In this document: in pieces, positions 1-7,788 of the stretch | How the letters are laid out: each line of letters starts with the position of its first letter | Position numbering within the stretch: position 1 is the stretch's first letter | From: an uncultured Acetobacteraceae bacterium | GTDB taxonomy: Bacteria; Pseudomonadota; Alphaproteobacteria; Acetobacterales; Acetobacteraceae | Assembly (NCBI GenBank): GCA_903918315.1 | Contig: CAIXEA010000052.1 | Location: 1 to 33,472, forward strand | Direction: 5' to 3' | DNA length: 33,472 bases | Notes under the pieces: generated by a model | Seen by the model: only the letters and a program-made list of their open reading frames with translations | Database searches by the model: none | Told to the model about the DNA's origin: nothing | Made by a program: the position numbers and the translations under genes

Positions 1-75
1 CGCCGCGGTGACCTTTTTCTTGCTGACGTTTGGTAGAGAGAATGGAAACAGGGTATCCTCATCGGTGGCGGGCAT
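1..75 (-). CDS. IS1380-family transposase, N-terminal fragment (runs off left edge)
   Basis: Reading leftwards from an ATG at 73-75, the minus strand is open for exactly 25 codons to the window edge. The peptide includes LFPFSLPNVSKKKVTAA, which resembles the conserved N-terminus of IS1380-family (DDE) transposases, where a 'PFS-P-V--KKVTAAFDGG' segment precedes the catalytic core. An in-frame TAA lies three codons upstream of this ATG, so the start is well placed. Only the N-terminus is visible, so whether the gene is intact cannot be judged. The call rests on remembered family sequence in a short peptide. Confidence 0.6.
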   Translation of the reverse strand, partial: MPATDEDTLFPFSLPNVSKKKVTAA

Positions 76-283
76 GGCGGATTATGTCCGGCGTTCGGTG
101 TGGGTGTAAGCAACCAATCACTGAACGATTCCATATGTTTACGCCATGTCCGTTCGCGAATCCCTGCCATGCGATGAATAAGATGGGTTAGGTGGCTTAT
201 TCAGGAATAGTGAAAGCCAAAACCATCAGTCAGATCGGAAGCGGCCGAAAACAAAAAAGAAAAAGCATGCATCTGAGTAGGAG
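76..283. other. Intergenic stretch between two transposase genes
   Basis: No convincing gene. The stretch has lower GC than the chromosome to the right and contains an A-rich run near 250-265. A 10-base word, CATATGTTTA, at 132-141 recurs in the same orientation at 1164-1173, on the far side of the IS1-type transposase. It could be a chance match or a remnant of a target duplication. I could not find matching terminal inverted repeats for either IS. Confidence 0.4.
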
Positions 284-1132
284 TTAATCTTGATTTAACT
301 CCCAGTCCTCCAACACTTTCACCAAATCGGTTAGTTCCCAGAGCTTGGCCGTGACACCCGCCGACATGGCTGGCGTGCAATGTAGCGTCTGGTGAATGCG
401 GACGAAATTGTAGTGCATCAGGTGGATTGCCACCGAATGAGCGTAGTTCTCGACCTGCTTTGAAAAGGCATTTGTCAACCGCGTAAATCGGCGCGCGCCC
501 ATGCGAAGGGTCAGGTTCGCCCGTTCGGCGTAGCTGGTGCTGATATGCTGGGGACTGGGGTTGCCTTCGACGCTACGCTTATCGGCACCTATGCATACCC
601 CTGGGCTAAAGCGGCCCCCAGCCGGTGCGTCACCGTAGATTTTTACCAGTTGGGCGAAGTCCACATCCGCTCCGAAAGATTGCTCTACCGCCTGGAGATT
701 GGGCTTGTGACCATCACTGGTCAGTTGCACGCGATTGGTCAGGCGAGTGGCAAGGTCGCCAATAAAAGCCTGAGCAGCTTCCGCATCCCGGCTGCCGACA
801 TAGAAGCTAGGGATTAGCTTCGTGTCCGCGTCGATTGCCCACCACGTCCAGCAATCGCCAGCGCCTTCCGGTGCCGCCTTCGCGCTCTCGACGTTCTTCG
901 CCTTCGTATAGACGAACGCCCAAATTTCATCCACCTGAACCCGCTTGCAGGTCTGGCCGCACAAGGTGCGGTCCTGGTAGTCGGAAAAAGCTTCGCCCGC
1001 GTCTTCAAGCAACTTTACCACCGTGTTCTTGCTGACACCCGTGATGCGGGTGATCGCCCGGATGGAATCCCCTTCGACCATCAGGCCGAGGATTTGAGCG
1101 CGGGGGGCGGAGGAGAGCTTGTTCATCGGCAC
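284..1132 (-). CDS. IS1-family transposase (DDE type)
   Basis: A 282-residue protein catalysing cut-and-insert movement of its own element. The N-terminal ~45 residues form a helix-turn-helix (residues about 22-42, SIRAITRITGVSKNTVVKLL). The catalytic triad typical of the IS1 group is visible: D68 in VDEIW, D140 in TSDG, and E203 in the SYAERANLTLR motif. Length and motifs fit a full-length single-ORF IS1-type transposase, unlike Escherichia coli IS1, which needs a frameshift. No stop or frameshift is seen, so it may be active. Neighbours are another transposase and a ParA gene, consistent with a mobile region. Terminal inverted repeats were not resolved. The complement of 1193-1200 reads GGTGATGC, like an IS1 end, but that word also belongs to the motif array before the ParA gene. 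Confidence 0.88.
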   Translation of the reverse strand: MPMNKLSSAPRAQILGLMVEGDSIRAITRITGVSKNTVVKLLEDAGEAFSDYQDRTLCGQTCKRVQVDEIWAFVYTKAKNVESAKAAPEGAGDCWTWWAIDADTKLIPSFYVGSRDAEAAQAFIGDLATRLTNRVQLTSDGHKPNLQAVEQSFGADVDFAQLVKIYGDAPAGGRFSPGVCIGADKRSVEGNPSPQHISTSYAERANLTLRMGARRFTRLTNAFSKQVENYAHSVAIHLMHYNFVRIHQTLHCTPAMSAGVTAKLWELTDLVKVLEDWELNQD

Positions 1133-1188
1133 GGGTATATGACCTTTAATGCTAGGCGGCAGGCATATGTTTAACAGTTAGAGGCGAA

Positions 1189-1301
1189 ACCTGCATCACC
1201 TGCGCGTTTTTATCTAAACATTATAACCTGCATGGTCTGCATATGATTTGTTGACCATCATTGCCTGCGATATTATGTAGGACCAGCATCACCTGCATGG
1301 T
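1189..1301. repeat. Iterated CCTGCAT-type motifs upstream of the ParA-like gene
   Basis: ACCTGCATGGT occurs identically at 1226-1236 and 1291-1301, and GCATCACCTGC at 1193-1203 and 1286-1296. Further partial copies read TCTGCATATG and GCCTGCG. The core is partly palindromic (ACC-TGCAT-GGT). Copies lie on both sides of a possible promoter. The arrangement fits an autoregulatory operator or a centromere-like partition site for the adjacent ParA-like protein; this function is inferred. Confidence 0.55.
1251..1279 (+). promoter_or_regulatory. Possible promoter of the ParA-like gene
   Basis: TTGACC at 1251-1256 is a good -35 element. With a 17-base spacer the -10 position reads TATGTA (1274-1279), which is weak; TATTAT at 1271-1276 is a better hexamer but is too close. 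The ribosome-binding site AAGGAG lies at 1328-1333, five bases before the ATG. The repeated motifs flank this candidate promoter. Confidence 0.35.
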
Positions 1302-1338
1302 GGTGAGGCGCCATCAGGTCTACCCGTAAGGAGTTGCT

Positions 1339-2376
1339 ATGAATTCTCTAGAAAATGTGCTGGCCACCCATCAGCGGGTGGTTGAAGAGGGTTACACCAA
1401 GCCCGGAGACCTTCGGTATCGCGCCTATGCCGTTTCGACCCTTCGGGGAGGTGTTGGCAAATCCACCATCACATTCAATCTCGCCTATGAACTCGCCCAA
1501 CACCGTTCATTGTTGGTCGCGGATATGTGCGCTCAATGCAATCTGACCGAAAATCTAATGCGCGACCAGGAGCCGGAAGTTACCGTTCTCGAAACACTCC
1601 AGCCGATCTTGCTTGGCCCCGCATTCGGAACCGCGCCAGAGGATGCTTCATACCGCGTCTCGACGTATTGCGATTCGTTTAAGCTTGCAAAGCCGACGTT
1701 CCTTATGCCTGGAAACGCCGAACTCTTTGCCTTCCCATCCATGCTTTACCAGCAGTTACAGACTGCCCACGCGCAAAAAAACACTGGCGCCGTTAAGTCG
1801 CTCCTGGAGAGCTTAAAAATAGCCATGAATAAAGAGGCAGCCGAAAAAAAGGCAGAGGGAATCCTGATAGATACCAGCCCCTTCTATGCCGGCGGGACGC
1901 ACTTGGCATGGTGTGCAGCAGACGCTGTAATCATCCCAGTTCGCGTTGATGAGCATTCTCTGGAATCCTTAGAACTGACCCTTGGACTGCTATCCAAGCC
2001 TGAAAAGGATTTTAGCGTATGGAACGAGCGTGCTGGAGGGCGCGCTGGCCCACGCGTTGCAGCTATCGTTATGACGATGATGGGATCAAAAAGTCAGCTT
2101 AGGGCAACGCCAGATCGAGCATCCCGTATGTATATCGAACGGGCAATCGCCATCGCCGAACGTTATGCGGGGCTTTTCGACTACCCAAACCCAGCCGATG
2201 CTTTTGTCGTGACCGACGACTTTGTATCATCCGGCCGGATCAGTGGCGCGAAGAGCATACCAATTTCCAAATTGAAAATCGGGAGCTTCCATAGCGTCGA
2301 GGGCAAGCGACTCCAGGTGAATTCGTCGGCGCAAAGATATCAACGCGAAATAGCCTACCTCGTCAGCGTTCTTTAG
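1339..2376 (+). CDS. ParA/Soj-family ATPase without an adjacent ParB
   Basis: A 345-residue P-loop ATPase of the ParA/MinD group, which segregates plasmids or positions cargo. The deviant Walker A is at 35-43 (LRGGVGKST), with Arg36 where the ParA signature lysine (K-GGVGK) is expected. The A' motif follows (ADMCAQCNLT, 61-70), then a Walker B (GILIDTSP) and the AADAVIIPV segment. An N-terminal ~30-residue extension precedes the P-loop. The start is supported by AAGGAG five bases upstream. No ParB follows; the next gene is convergent and overlaps its 3' end by 14 bases. Base composition is well below that of the chromosomal genes, suggesting plasmid or island origin. It could be a partition ATPase with a distant partner or an island-maintenance ATPase. 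Confidence 0.85.
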   Translation: MNSLENVLATHQRVVEEGYTKPGDLRYRAYAVSTLRGGVGKSTITFNLAYELAQHRSLLVADMCAQCNLTENLMRDQEPEVTVLETLQPILLGPAFGTAPEDASYRVSTYCDSFKLAKPTFLMPGNAELFAFPSMLYQQLQTAHAQKNTGAVKSLLESLKIAMNKEAAEKKAEGILIDTSPFYAGGTHLAWCAADAVIIPVRVDEHSLESLELTLGLLSKPEKDFSVWNERAGGRAGPRVAAIVMTMMGSKSQLRATPDRASRMYIERAIAIAERYAGLFDYPNPADAFVVTDDFVSSGRISGAKSIPISKLKIGSFHSVEGKRLQVNSSAQRYQREIAYLVSVL

Positions 2377-2599
2377 CTGCCGCGTCCCAACGCTTCTTCG
2401 CCGCCGCTTGGGCAATCTCGCGGCGGCGTTCGCTTGTCGTGCTGGCGGTACGTGCTGCCGCACCCTTGCGCCCCACAGCAGCCGCCGCTGTATCCTTCCC
2501 ATCGTCCACCGCATCCGGCACGGCGCCGGTGGCGATATCCACCATTAGCTTGCCTAACTGGATCGGGTCACGGGGGCGGGGGGTGCGTTTGGTTGTCAT
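2363..2599 (-). CDS. Small basic Ala/Lys/Arg-rich protein of unknown function
   Basis: A 78-residue protein starting at MTTKRTPRPRDP. It contains the segment QLGKLMVDIATG, then a GRKGAAAR stretch, then SERRREIAQAAAKKRW. This resembles a widespread family of small alphaproteobacterial proteins sometimes labelled histone H1-like or RNA-binding, but no function is established to my knowledge. The internal Met (2599) is preferred over the longer reading from 2626, because the extra nine residues look non-conserved and no better ribosome-binding site supports them. Its 3' end overlaps the convergent ParA gene by 14 bases. Confidence 0.7.
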   Translation of the reverse strand: MTTKRTPRPRDPIQLGKLMVDIATGAVPDAVDDGKDTAAAAVGRKGAAARTASTTSERRREIAQAAAKKRWDAAAKER

Positions 2600-2663
2600 G
2601 GCCGGAGTATTCCACGATCCCCGCACTGAGCATGCGGTCCGCCAACGCCAGACCGCATGCCCA

Positions 2664-3089
2664 TCAAACCGGCAGCCAGGGATTGATCAACGGCACCCCG
2701 CAATTCAAAAAATCCTCGGTATTGCGCGTAACCAGCGCCCCTACCCCATAAGCCTTGGCTGTGGCGGCGATCATGGCGTCCTCGATCGAGATTGGTCTGC
2801 CCGCCGCTTCCCGTTGAAAGCGGATGTCGCCGTAACAGGCGGCGCATAGCCGATCGAAGCTCAGAACCCGGTCGTGAAATCCGGTATCGAAGAAAGTGGC
2901 GATCCGCGCTGCCAGACCATCGAGCCGGCGGCCCGGCGGCATCCGTGCCAATCCATACCGGATTTCAGCCTCACAGATGGCGGCGGTGAACAGGACATCC
3001 GGATCGATACGATCGACATAAGCCAGCACGCCCCGATCCGGCTCCGCCTTGATCAGTTCGGAAATCACGTTGGTATCCAGCAGAATCAT
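2664..3089 (-). CDS. fitB: PIN-domain toxin, FitB/VapC type
   Basis: A 141-residue PIN-domain ribonuclease, the toxin of a type II toxin-antitoxin pair. The acidic site residues are visible: D5 in LLDTNVISEL, E42 in AEIRYGL, D104 in IEDAMIAATA, and the NTEDF segment (123-127). The VISEL and EIRYGLARMPPGRR segments are typical of the FitB-like branch. The family cleaves RNA with Mg2+ and is blocked by its cognate antitoxin. The start codon overlaps the antitoxin stop in an ATGA junction (3086-3089), indicating translational coupling. Nothing suggests inactivation. Its RNA target cannot be inferred. Confidence 0.92.
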   Translation of the reverse strand: MILLDTNVISELIKAEPDRGVLAYVDRIDPDVLFTAAICEAEIRYGLARMPPGRRLDGLAARIATFFDTGFHDRVLSFDRLCAACYGDIRFQREAAGRPISIEDAMIAATAKAYGVGALVTRNTEDFLNCGVPLINPWLPV

Positions 3090-3349
3090 AGAGGCTCAGA
3101 CCAATCCGGCGGCGAACGCCTCGGTGCCGCGCCGCGCGGGGGCAGATCGAGGTCAACCCCGTGCTCCCGGCCAAACAAGCGCTTCGCCAGTGCTGAGAGG
3201 CTCTCCTTCGGCGGGGCATCCTGATGCGCGACGGCGATCCGCAATAGCTCGCGGACCTCCTCCTCCAACGACCGCCGATGTGCCCGCGCACTGGTCTTGA
3301 GCCGCTGGTGCAGCGCGTCATCGACATTGCGTATCAGGACGCTGGCCAT
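3086..3349 (-). CDS. fitA: FitA-like ribbon-helix-helix antitoxin
   Basis: An 87-residue antitoxin. The N-terminus (MASVLIRNVDDALHQRLK, then RRSLEEEVRELL) is a ribbon-helix-helix DNA-binding domain. The C-terminal half, from about residue 50, should wrap the PIN toxin. A longer in-frame reading reaches 3571, but the family's N-terminus begins exactly at the Met at 3349. The gene precedes the toxin and overlaps it by four bases. A palindromic operator lies 20 bases upstream (3369-3388), matching the known autoregulation of FitAB complexes. Confidence 0.9.
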   Translation of the reverse strand: MASVLIRNVDDALHQRLKTSARAHRRSLEEEVRELLRIAVAHQDAPPKESLSALAKRLFGREHGVDLDLPPRGAAPRRSPPDWSEPL

Positions 3350-3368
3350 GGGACCTCTGGAGGCTTTC

Positions 3369-3388
3369 TTGCTAGCACATGATAGCAA
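3369..3388 (-). promoter_or_regulatory. Palindromic operator of the toxin-antitoxin operon
   Basis: On the minus strand this reads TTGCTATCA-TG-TGCTAGCAA, two 9-base half-sites matching at 8 of 9 positions with a 2-base centre. The half-site TTGCTATCA is strikingly like the half-site reported for the Neisseria FitAB operator (TGCTATCA, there with a longer spacer). It sits just upstream of the antitoxin start, where an autorepressor should bind. Confidence 0.75.
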
Positions 3389-3515
3389 ACGCGGGATAAC
3401 CGGAGCAACGCTTATCGAAGGGCGAGAGTGCCCTGACCCCCCCAAACCTTGACGCCCCACCCCAATCCCCGGACACATAACCCACCCAACCCGCACCCCC
3501 AGGAGGGACCCCACC

Positions 3516-3911
3516 ATGTCACCAGGTCCATTCGACGCCGGTTCAGCGGAGCGATTGCGGGATCGGATCAACCAGGACGGCGCCTTCCGTCAGGTCTCCC
3601 GCGACATGGCGCTCAATCTGGTGCTGGAAACCGATGGCGCCGCCCGGCTGCTCACCTTCCGGGACGGCAGCCTGACCGCGATCCGCCCCTTCGTCGCTGT
3701 TACCGAGCCCGTTGACCTCACCATCACCGGTGACGCCCTGTTCTGGCGCAATCTTTTGCAGCCGATCCCGCCGCCGCGCTTCCAGAACCTCTATGCCGCC
3801 GTGCGCGCCGACACTTGCCGCGTCACCGGCAACGCCGAACTGTACTGGGCCTATTTCGCGGCCCTGACCCGCCTGTTCGATGTCATGCGCGACGTCGAAA
3901 ACAACCGCTAA
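3516..3911 (+). CDS. Small protein resembling the SCP2 sterol-carrier domain
   Basis: A 131-residue soluble protein with no signal peptide or membrane segment. Its layout fits a single SCP2-like lipid-binding domain: an amphipathic N-terminal helix, a strand with LNLVLETDG, an RLLTFRDG turn, and a later DLTITGDALFWRNLL segment. The assignment comes from pattern, not a clear signature, so ligand and role are unknown. A strong ribosome-binding site (AGGAGGGA, 3501-3508) supports the start. The alpha/beta hydrolase begins 14 bases downstream, so the two are probably co-transcribed and may act on the same hydrophobic substrate. Confidence 0.6.
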   Translation: MSPGPFDAGSAERLRDRINQDGAFRQVSRDMALNLVLETDGAARLLTFRDGSLTAIRPFVAVTEPVDLTITGDALFWRNLLQPIPPPRFQNLYAAVRADTCRVTGNAELYWAYFAALTRLFDVMRDVENNR

Positions 3912-3925
3912 CGGGGGCGCAGACC

Positions 3926-4804
3926 ATGCCAAAGTTCGAGGCCGCCATCGGCCGTTACGTCTGGCTCACCATCCAGGGCGTTGAATATCGCGTGTATTTT
4001 GAGGAAGCCGGCCAGGGCATCCCCCTGATCTGCCAGCACACCGCCGGCTCCGACGGCAAGCAGTGGCGGCATTTCCTGACCGATCCCGACCTCACCAGCC
4101 GGTTCCGGGTGATCGTGCCCGATCTGCCCTATCACGGAAAATCCCTGCCGCCGGAGTCGCAGGAATGGTGGGCGCGGGAATACCGCCTGACCAAATCCTT
4201 CTTCATCGACTTCCACCTGGCGCTGAAGCGCGCGCTGGGCGCCGAGAAAGCGGTGTTTATCGGCAGCTCCATGGGCGGGCACCTCGCCCCCGATCTGGCG
4301 CTGGCCTGCCCCGACGAATACGCCGCCGTCATCGGCCTGGAAGCCGGGCTCAAAACCGGTGTCGGCGGCGACGACGACATCCGCGCCGCCTTCCGGTATT
4401 TCCGCCACCCGCGGGTCAATGGCGCCGATCGGGCGGCGGCGGCGATGTATTGTATCAATGGGCCAATGAGCCCGGAGAAATACAAGCGCGAGGTCGCCTG
4501 GTCCTACAGCCAGGGCGCGCCGGGCGTGTTCGCGGGCGATCTGAACTATTACAACATCGAACATGATTTGCGGGACACGGCGCATCTGATCGATACCACC
4601 CGCTGCCCGGTCTATATCATGAACGGTGAATACGACCCCTCCACCGGCTTCAAGGAGGGCGAGGAACTGGCGGCGGCGATCAAAGGCGCGGTCTGGATCC
4701 CCATGCCCGGCATCGGCCATTTCCCGATGACGGAGGATTACCCCACGATGAAGCGCTTCCTGATGCCGGTGCTGGAAGAAATCGCCGGGCGCCGCCGCGG
4801 ATAG
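3926..4804 (+). CDS. Alpha/beta-fold hydrolase
   Basis: A 292-residue cytoplasmic hydrolase. The oxyanion region ICQHTAGSDGKQW (35-47) and the VIVPDLPYHGKS segment (62-73) are followed by the nucleophile elbow GSSMGG with Ser115. A likely acid lies in NGEYDPSTG and the catalytic His in GIGHFPMTED near the C-terminus. Length is normal for the family. The Met at 3926 is chosen because the conserved domain begins there; an in-frame extension to 3815 lies inside the preceding gene. It probably forms an operon with the SCP2-like gene. The substrate (ester, lactone or C-C bond) cannot be told from sequence. Confidence 0.88.
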   Translation: MPKFEAAIGRYVWLTIQGVEYRVYFEEAGQGIPLICQHTAGSDGKQWRHFLTDPDLTSRFRVIVPDLPYHGKSLPPESQEWWAREYRLTKSFFIDFHLALKRALGAEKAVFIGSSMGGHLAPDLALACPDEYAAVIGLEAGLKTGVGGDDDIRAAFRYFRHPRVNGADRAAAAMYCINGPMSPEKYKREVAWSYSQGAPGVFAGDLNYYNIEHDLRDTAHLIDTTRCPVYIMNGEYDPSTGFKEGEELAAAIKGAVWIPMPGIGHFPMTEDYPTMKRFLMPVLEEIAGRRRG

Positions 4805-4815
4805 GCCCGAACGCG

Positions 4816-4838
4816 CCCCCTCCCGCGAGGGGAGGGGG
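4816..4838. other. G/C-rich hairpin between hydrolase and glycosyltransferase genes
   Basis: CCCCCTCCC and GGGAGGGGG can pair into a 9-bp stem with a loop of about five bases, directly after the hydrolase stop. No T-run follows, so it is not a canonical intrinsic terminator. It may be a small intergenic repeat or a processing/attenuation hairpin. Confidence 0.4.
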
Positions 4839-4888
4839 AGCACCAACCTGTGGGCCAACACCACGGCTCCCTGGTATACTGGCCCCGC

Positions 4889-5992
4889 ATGAAAATCATC
4901 GAGATCACCAACGTCGACTTCTCCCTGCGGCATTTTCTGCTGCCGCTGATGCGCGCGCTGCGCGATCGGGGCCACGAGGTCGTCGGCGCCTGCGCGGACG
5001 GCGCGCTCCTGGACATCCCCCGTGCCGAGGGCTTCCGCATCATCGCGATCCCCCTGGAACGCCGGGTCTCCCCCCTCGCGCATTGGCGGGCGTTTCGGGC
5101 CCTCGTCGCGGTGTTCCGGGCGGAAAAGCCGGACCTCGTCCACGCCCATATGCCGATCAGCGGGTTCGTGGCGCGTATGGCGGCGTGGTGGGCGGGGGTG
5201 CCGCGCATTGCCTATACCTGCCATGGCTTCTGGTTCAATTACGCCGGCAACCCGCCGCGCCAGGCGGTGGGCTTTCTGATGGAACTCCTCGCCGCGCGGG
5301 TCACGGATGTGTTCCTCACGGTCTCCGATGAGGAAGCCGCCGACGCCCGCCGGCTTTGGATCCATCGGCGTGCCACGGCCATCCATAACGGCCGCGATCC
5401 CGCGGTCTTCCACCCCGATCCCGATGCCCGCGCCCGCATCCGCGCCGCGCTGGGCGTGCCGCGGGACCGGGTGGTGATCGCCGCCGTCTCCCGCCTGGTG
5501 CGTCACAAGGGCTACCCCGAACTCGCCGCCGCCATGCGCGATGTGCCCGATGCCGAGCTTTGGGTCGTGGGTGAGCGTCTGGACACCGATCGCGGCGGCG
5601 ACATGGTGGCGGTGCTGCAGGCGGCCGGCCTGGGCGAGCGCCTGCGTCTGCTGGGCTACCGCACCGACGTTGCCGCGATCCTGGCCGCCGCCGATATCTT
5701 CGTGTTGCCCAGCCATTTTGAGGGACTGCCGATGTCGGTGATCGAGGCCATGCTGACCGGCCTGCCCGTCGTCGCCACCGACGTGCGCGGCCCGCGGGAG
5801 CAGGTGGTGCCCGGCGTCACCGGCCTGATCGTTCCCGCCAAGCAGGCGCCGCCTTTGGCCGAGGCCTTGAATCAGCTGGTGCGAGACCCCGAGTCCCGCG
5901 CCCGCATGGGCGAAGCCGGGCGCCAAAAGGCGCTGGACATCTATGATGAGAGCAAGGTTTTGGCGCGAACGCTGGACCTGCTGGGCCTGTAG
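4889..5992 (+). CDS. Glycosyltransferase family 4 (GT-B fold)
   Basis: A 367-residue glycosyltransferase that would move a sugar from a nucleotide donor to a lipid or glycan. The N-terminal acceptor domain starts [20 protein letters not shown] with DRGHEV, and has the [13 protein letters not shown] and YTCHGFWFN segments. The C-terminal donor domain shows [13 protein letters not shown] and the GT4 E-x7-E motif in [14 protein letters not shown], then [16 protein letters not shown]. The Met at 4889 is preferred over one 13 codons earlier because the Rossmann beta-strand starts there. It is similar to polysaccharide or lipid-carrier glycosyltransferases (WcaI/PimA-like), but the substrate is unknown. 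No other glycan genes are adjacent; purH follows 41 bases downstream. Confidence 0.9.
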   Translation: MKIIEITNVDFSLRHFLLPLMRALRDRGHEVVGACADGALLDIPRAEGFRIIAIPLERRVSPLAHWRAFRALVAVFRAEKPDLVHAHMPISGFVARMAAWWAGVPRIAYTCHGFWFNYAGNPPRQAVGFLMELLAARVTDVFLTVSDEEAADARRLWIHRRATAIHNGRDPAVFHPDPDARARIRAALGVPRDRVVIAAVSRLVRHKGYPELAAAMRDVPDAELWVVGERLDTDRGGDMVAVLQAAGLGERLRLLGYRTDVAAILAAADIFVLPSHFEGLPMSVIEAMLTGLPVVATDVRGPREQVVPGVTGLIVPAKQAPPLAEALNQLVRDPESRARMGEAGRQKALDIYDESKVLARTLDLLGL

Positions 5993-6033
5993 GTCTATCC
6001 CGCGCCCCGCAACCATTGCCTGGACCCGTAGCC

Positions 6034-7608
6034 ATGCCCGACATCGCCCCCATTCGCCGCGCCTTGATCTCCGTTTCCGACAAGGATGGGCTGGTAACCT
6101 TCGGTCTGGCGCTCGCGGCCGCCGGGGTGGAAATCCTGTCCACCGGCGGCTCCGCCAAGGCGCTGCGTGACGCCGGTGTGCCGGTCACCGAGGTCTCGGC
6201 CCATACCGGCTTCCCGGAAATCCTCGACGGGCGCGTCAAAACCCTGGTGCCGCAGATCCATGGCGGCATCCTCGGCCGCCGCGATCTGCCGGACCACGTC
6301 GCGCAGATGGAACAACATGCGATCGCGCCGATCGATCTGGTGGCGGTGAATTTGTATCCGTTCGAGGCGACGGTGGCGAAGGGCGCGGCGGACGAGGATT
6401 GCATCGAGAATATCGATATCGGCGGCCCCGCTTTGATCCGCGCCGCGGCCAAGAACCACGATTTCGTGACCATCCTGACCGAGCCCGGCCAATACGCCAC
6501 CGTGCTGGACGAACTCGCCCGCCTCGGCGGCACCACCCAGGGCCTGCGCCGCCGTCTGGCCGGGGAGGCCTATGCCCGCACCGCCGCTTATGACGCCGCC
6601 ATCGGCGCCTGGTTCGCGGAGAAGCGGGAGGACACCTTCCCGCACCGCCTGACCATCTCCGGCGTGCTGCGCCAGACCTTGCGCTATGGCGAAAACCCGC
6701 ATCAGGCCGCCGGCTTCTATGCCAATGGCAGCCGCTGGGGCGTGGCGACGGCGACGCAGATTCAGGGCAAGGAACTATCCTACAACAACCTCAATGACAC
6801 CGACGCCGCTTTCGAATGCGTGGCCGAATTCGATGCGCCCACGGTGGTGATCGTCAAGCACGCCAATCCCTGCGGCGTCGCCACGGCCCCCAGCCTCGCC
6901 GCCGCCTGGGACGATGCGCTGCGCTGCGACCCCGTGTCCCCCTATGGCGGCATCGTCGCGGTCAACCGCCCGCTCGATGCGGCGGCCGCGGAGAAGATCT
7001 CGGCCATCTTCACCGAGGTCATCATCGCCCCCGACGCGGACCAGGCGGCGCGGGATATCCTTGGCCGCAAGAAAAACCTGCGCGTGCTGCTGACCGGCGG
7101 CGTGCCCGATCCGGCCGCGCCCGGGCTCACCTTCCGCAGCCTGGCCGGCGGCTTCCTGGCGCAGACCCGCGACGCCGGGCGGGTGCTGACGCAGACGCTG
7201 AAAGTCGTGACGCAGCGGGTCCCGACCGAGCAGGAACTGGCTGATCTGCTGTTCGCGTTCCGGGTGTGCAAGCACGTCAAATCCAACGCCATCGTCTATG
7301 CCAAGGCCGGCGCCACCGTCGGGATCGGCGCCGGGCAAATGAGCCGGGTCGACTCCGCCCGCATCGCCGCCTGGAAAAGTGAGGAAGCGGCCAAGGCCAT
7401 CGGCCTGACCGGTCGGCTGACCGAGGGCAGCGTCGTTGCGTCCGATGCCTTCTTCCCCTTCGCCGAGGGGTTGGAAGCCGCCATCGCGGCCGGCGCCACC
7501 GCGGTTATTCAGCCCGGCGGCTCAATCCGCGACAACGAGGTGATCGCGGCGGCCGACGCGGCGGGCGTGGCGATGGTGTTCACGGGGATGCGCCACTTCC
7601 GGCATTGA
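6034..7608 (+). CDS. purH: Bifunctional AICAR transformylase / IMP cyclohydrolase
   Basis: A 524-residue enzyme catalysing the last two steps of IMP synthesis: formylation of AICAR with 10-formyl-THF, then ring closure. The N-terminal MGS-like cyclohydrolase domain is clear ([56 protein letters not shown]). The transformylase domain carries the catalytic Lys-His in [10 protein letters not shown], the [10 protein letters not shown] and [10 protein letters not shown] segments, and the C-terminus [17 protein letters not shown]...[11 protein letters not shown]. Length matches the family (~525). The ATG at 6034 is preferred to a TTG at 6016. It is a housekeeping gene with no oddities. Confidence 0.98.
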   Translation: MPDIAPIRRALISVSDKDGLVTFGLALAAAGVEILSTGGSAKALRDAGVPVTEVSAHTGFPEILDGRVKTLVPQIHGGILGRRDLPDHVAQMEQHAIAPIDLVAVNLYPFEATVAKGAADEDCIENIDIGGPALIRAAAKNHDFVTILTEPGQYATVLDELARLGGTTQGLRRRLAGEAYARTAAYDAAIGAWFAEKREDTFPHRLTISGVLRQTLRYGENPHQAAGFYANGSRWGVATATQIQGKELSYNNLNDTDAAFECVAEFDAPTVVIVKHANPCGVATAPSLAAAWDDALRCDPVSPYGGIVAVNRPLDAAAAEKISAIFTEVIIAPDADQAARDILGRKKNLRVLLTGGVPDPAAPGLTFRSLAGGFLAQTRDAGRVLTQTLKVVTQRVPTEQELADLLFAFRVCKHVKSNAIVYAKAGATVGIGAGQMSRVDSARIAAWKSEEAAKAIGLTGRLTEGSVVASDAFFPFAEGLEAAIAAGATAVIQPGGSIRDNEVIAAADAAGVAMVFTGMRHFRH

Positions 7609-7788
7609 CGCGCGGCGGCGGACTGCGCAGGCAGCCGCGCGCCGCCCGCGTGTTTACGCCGCCCCCGCTTTGCGGCATCAACGGAATCATATGAACCGGC
7701 GTGCCGGTCGGCTTGGGCTCTACCCGTCCGGGGCTCAGAGCGATTGGTCGATGCCTGAAGCGGCCGGTAACAACGAAGCGAGGATCCA

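Noticed and set aside
545-1035. Short plus-strand and alternate minus-strand frames within the IS1-type gene
   Set aside because: They overlap an intact transposase with a full catalytic triad and show no conserved features, so a frameshifted two-ORF arrangement is not needed.
3908-6016. A 702-residue open frame on the minus strand
   Set aside because: It lies opposite the well-supported hydrolase and glycosyltransferase genes, is extremely rich in Gly/His/Arg/Asp as expected for antisense of G/C-rich codons, and has no recognisable domain.
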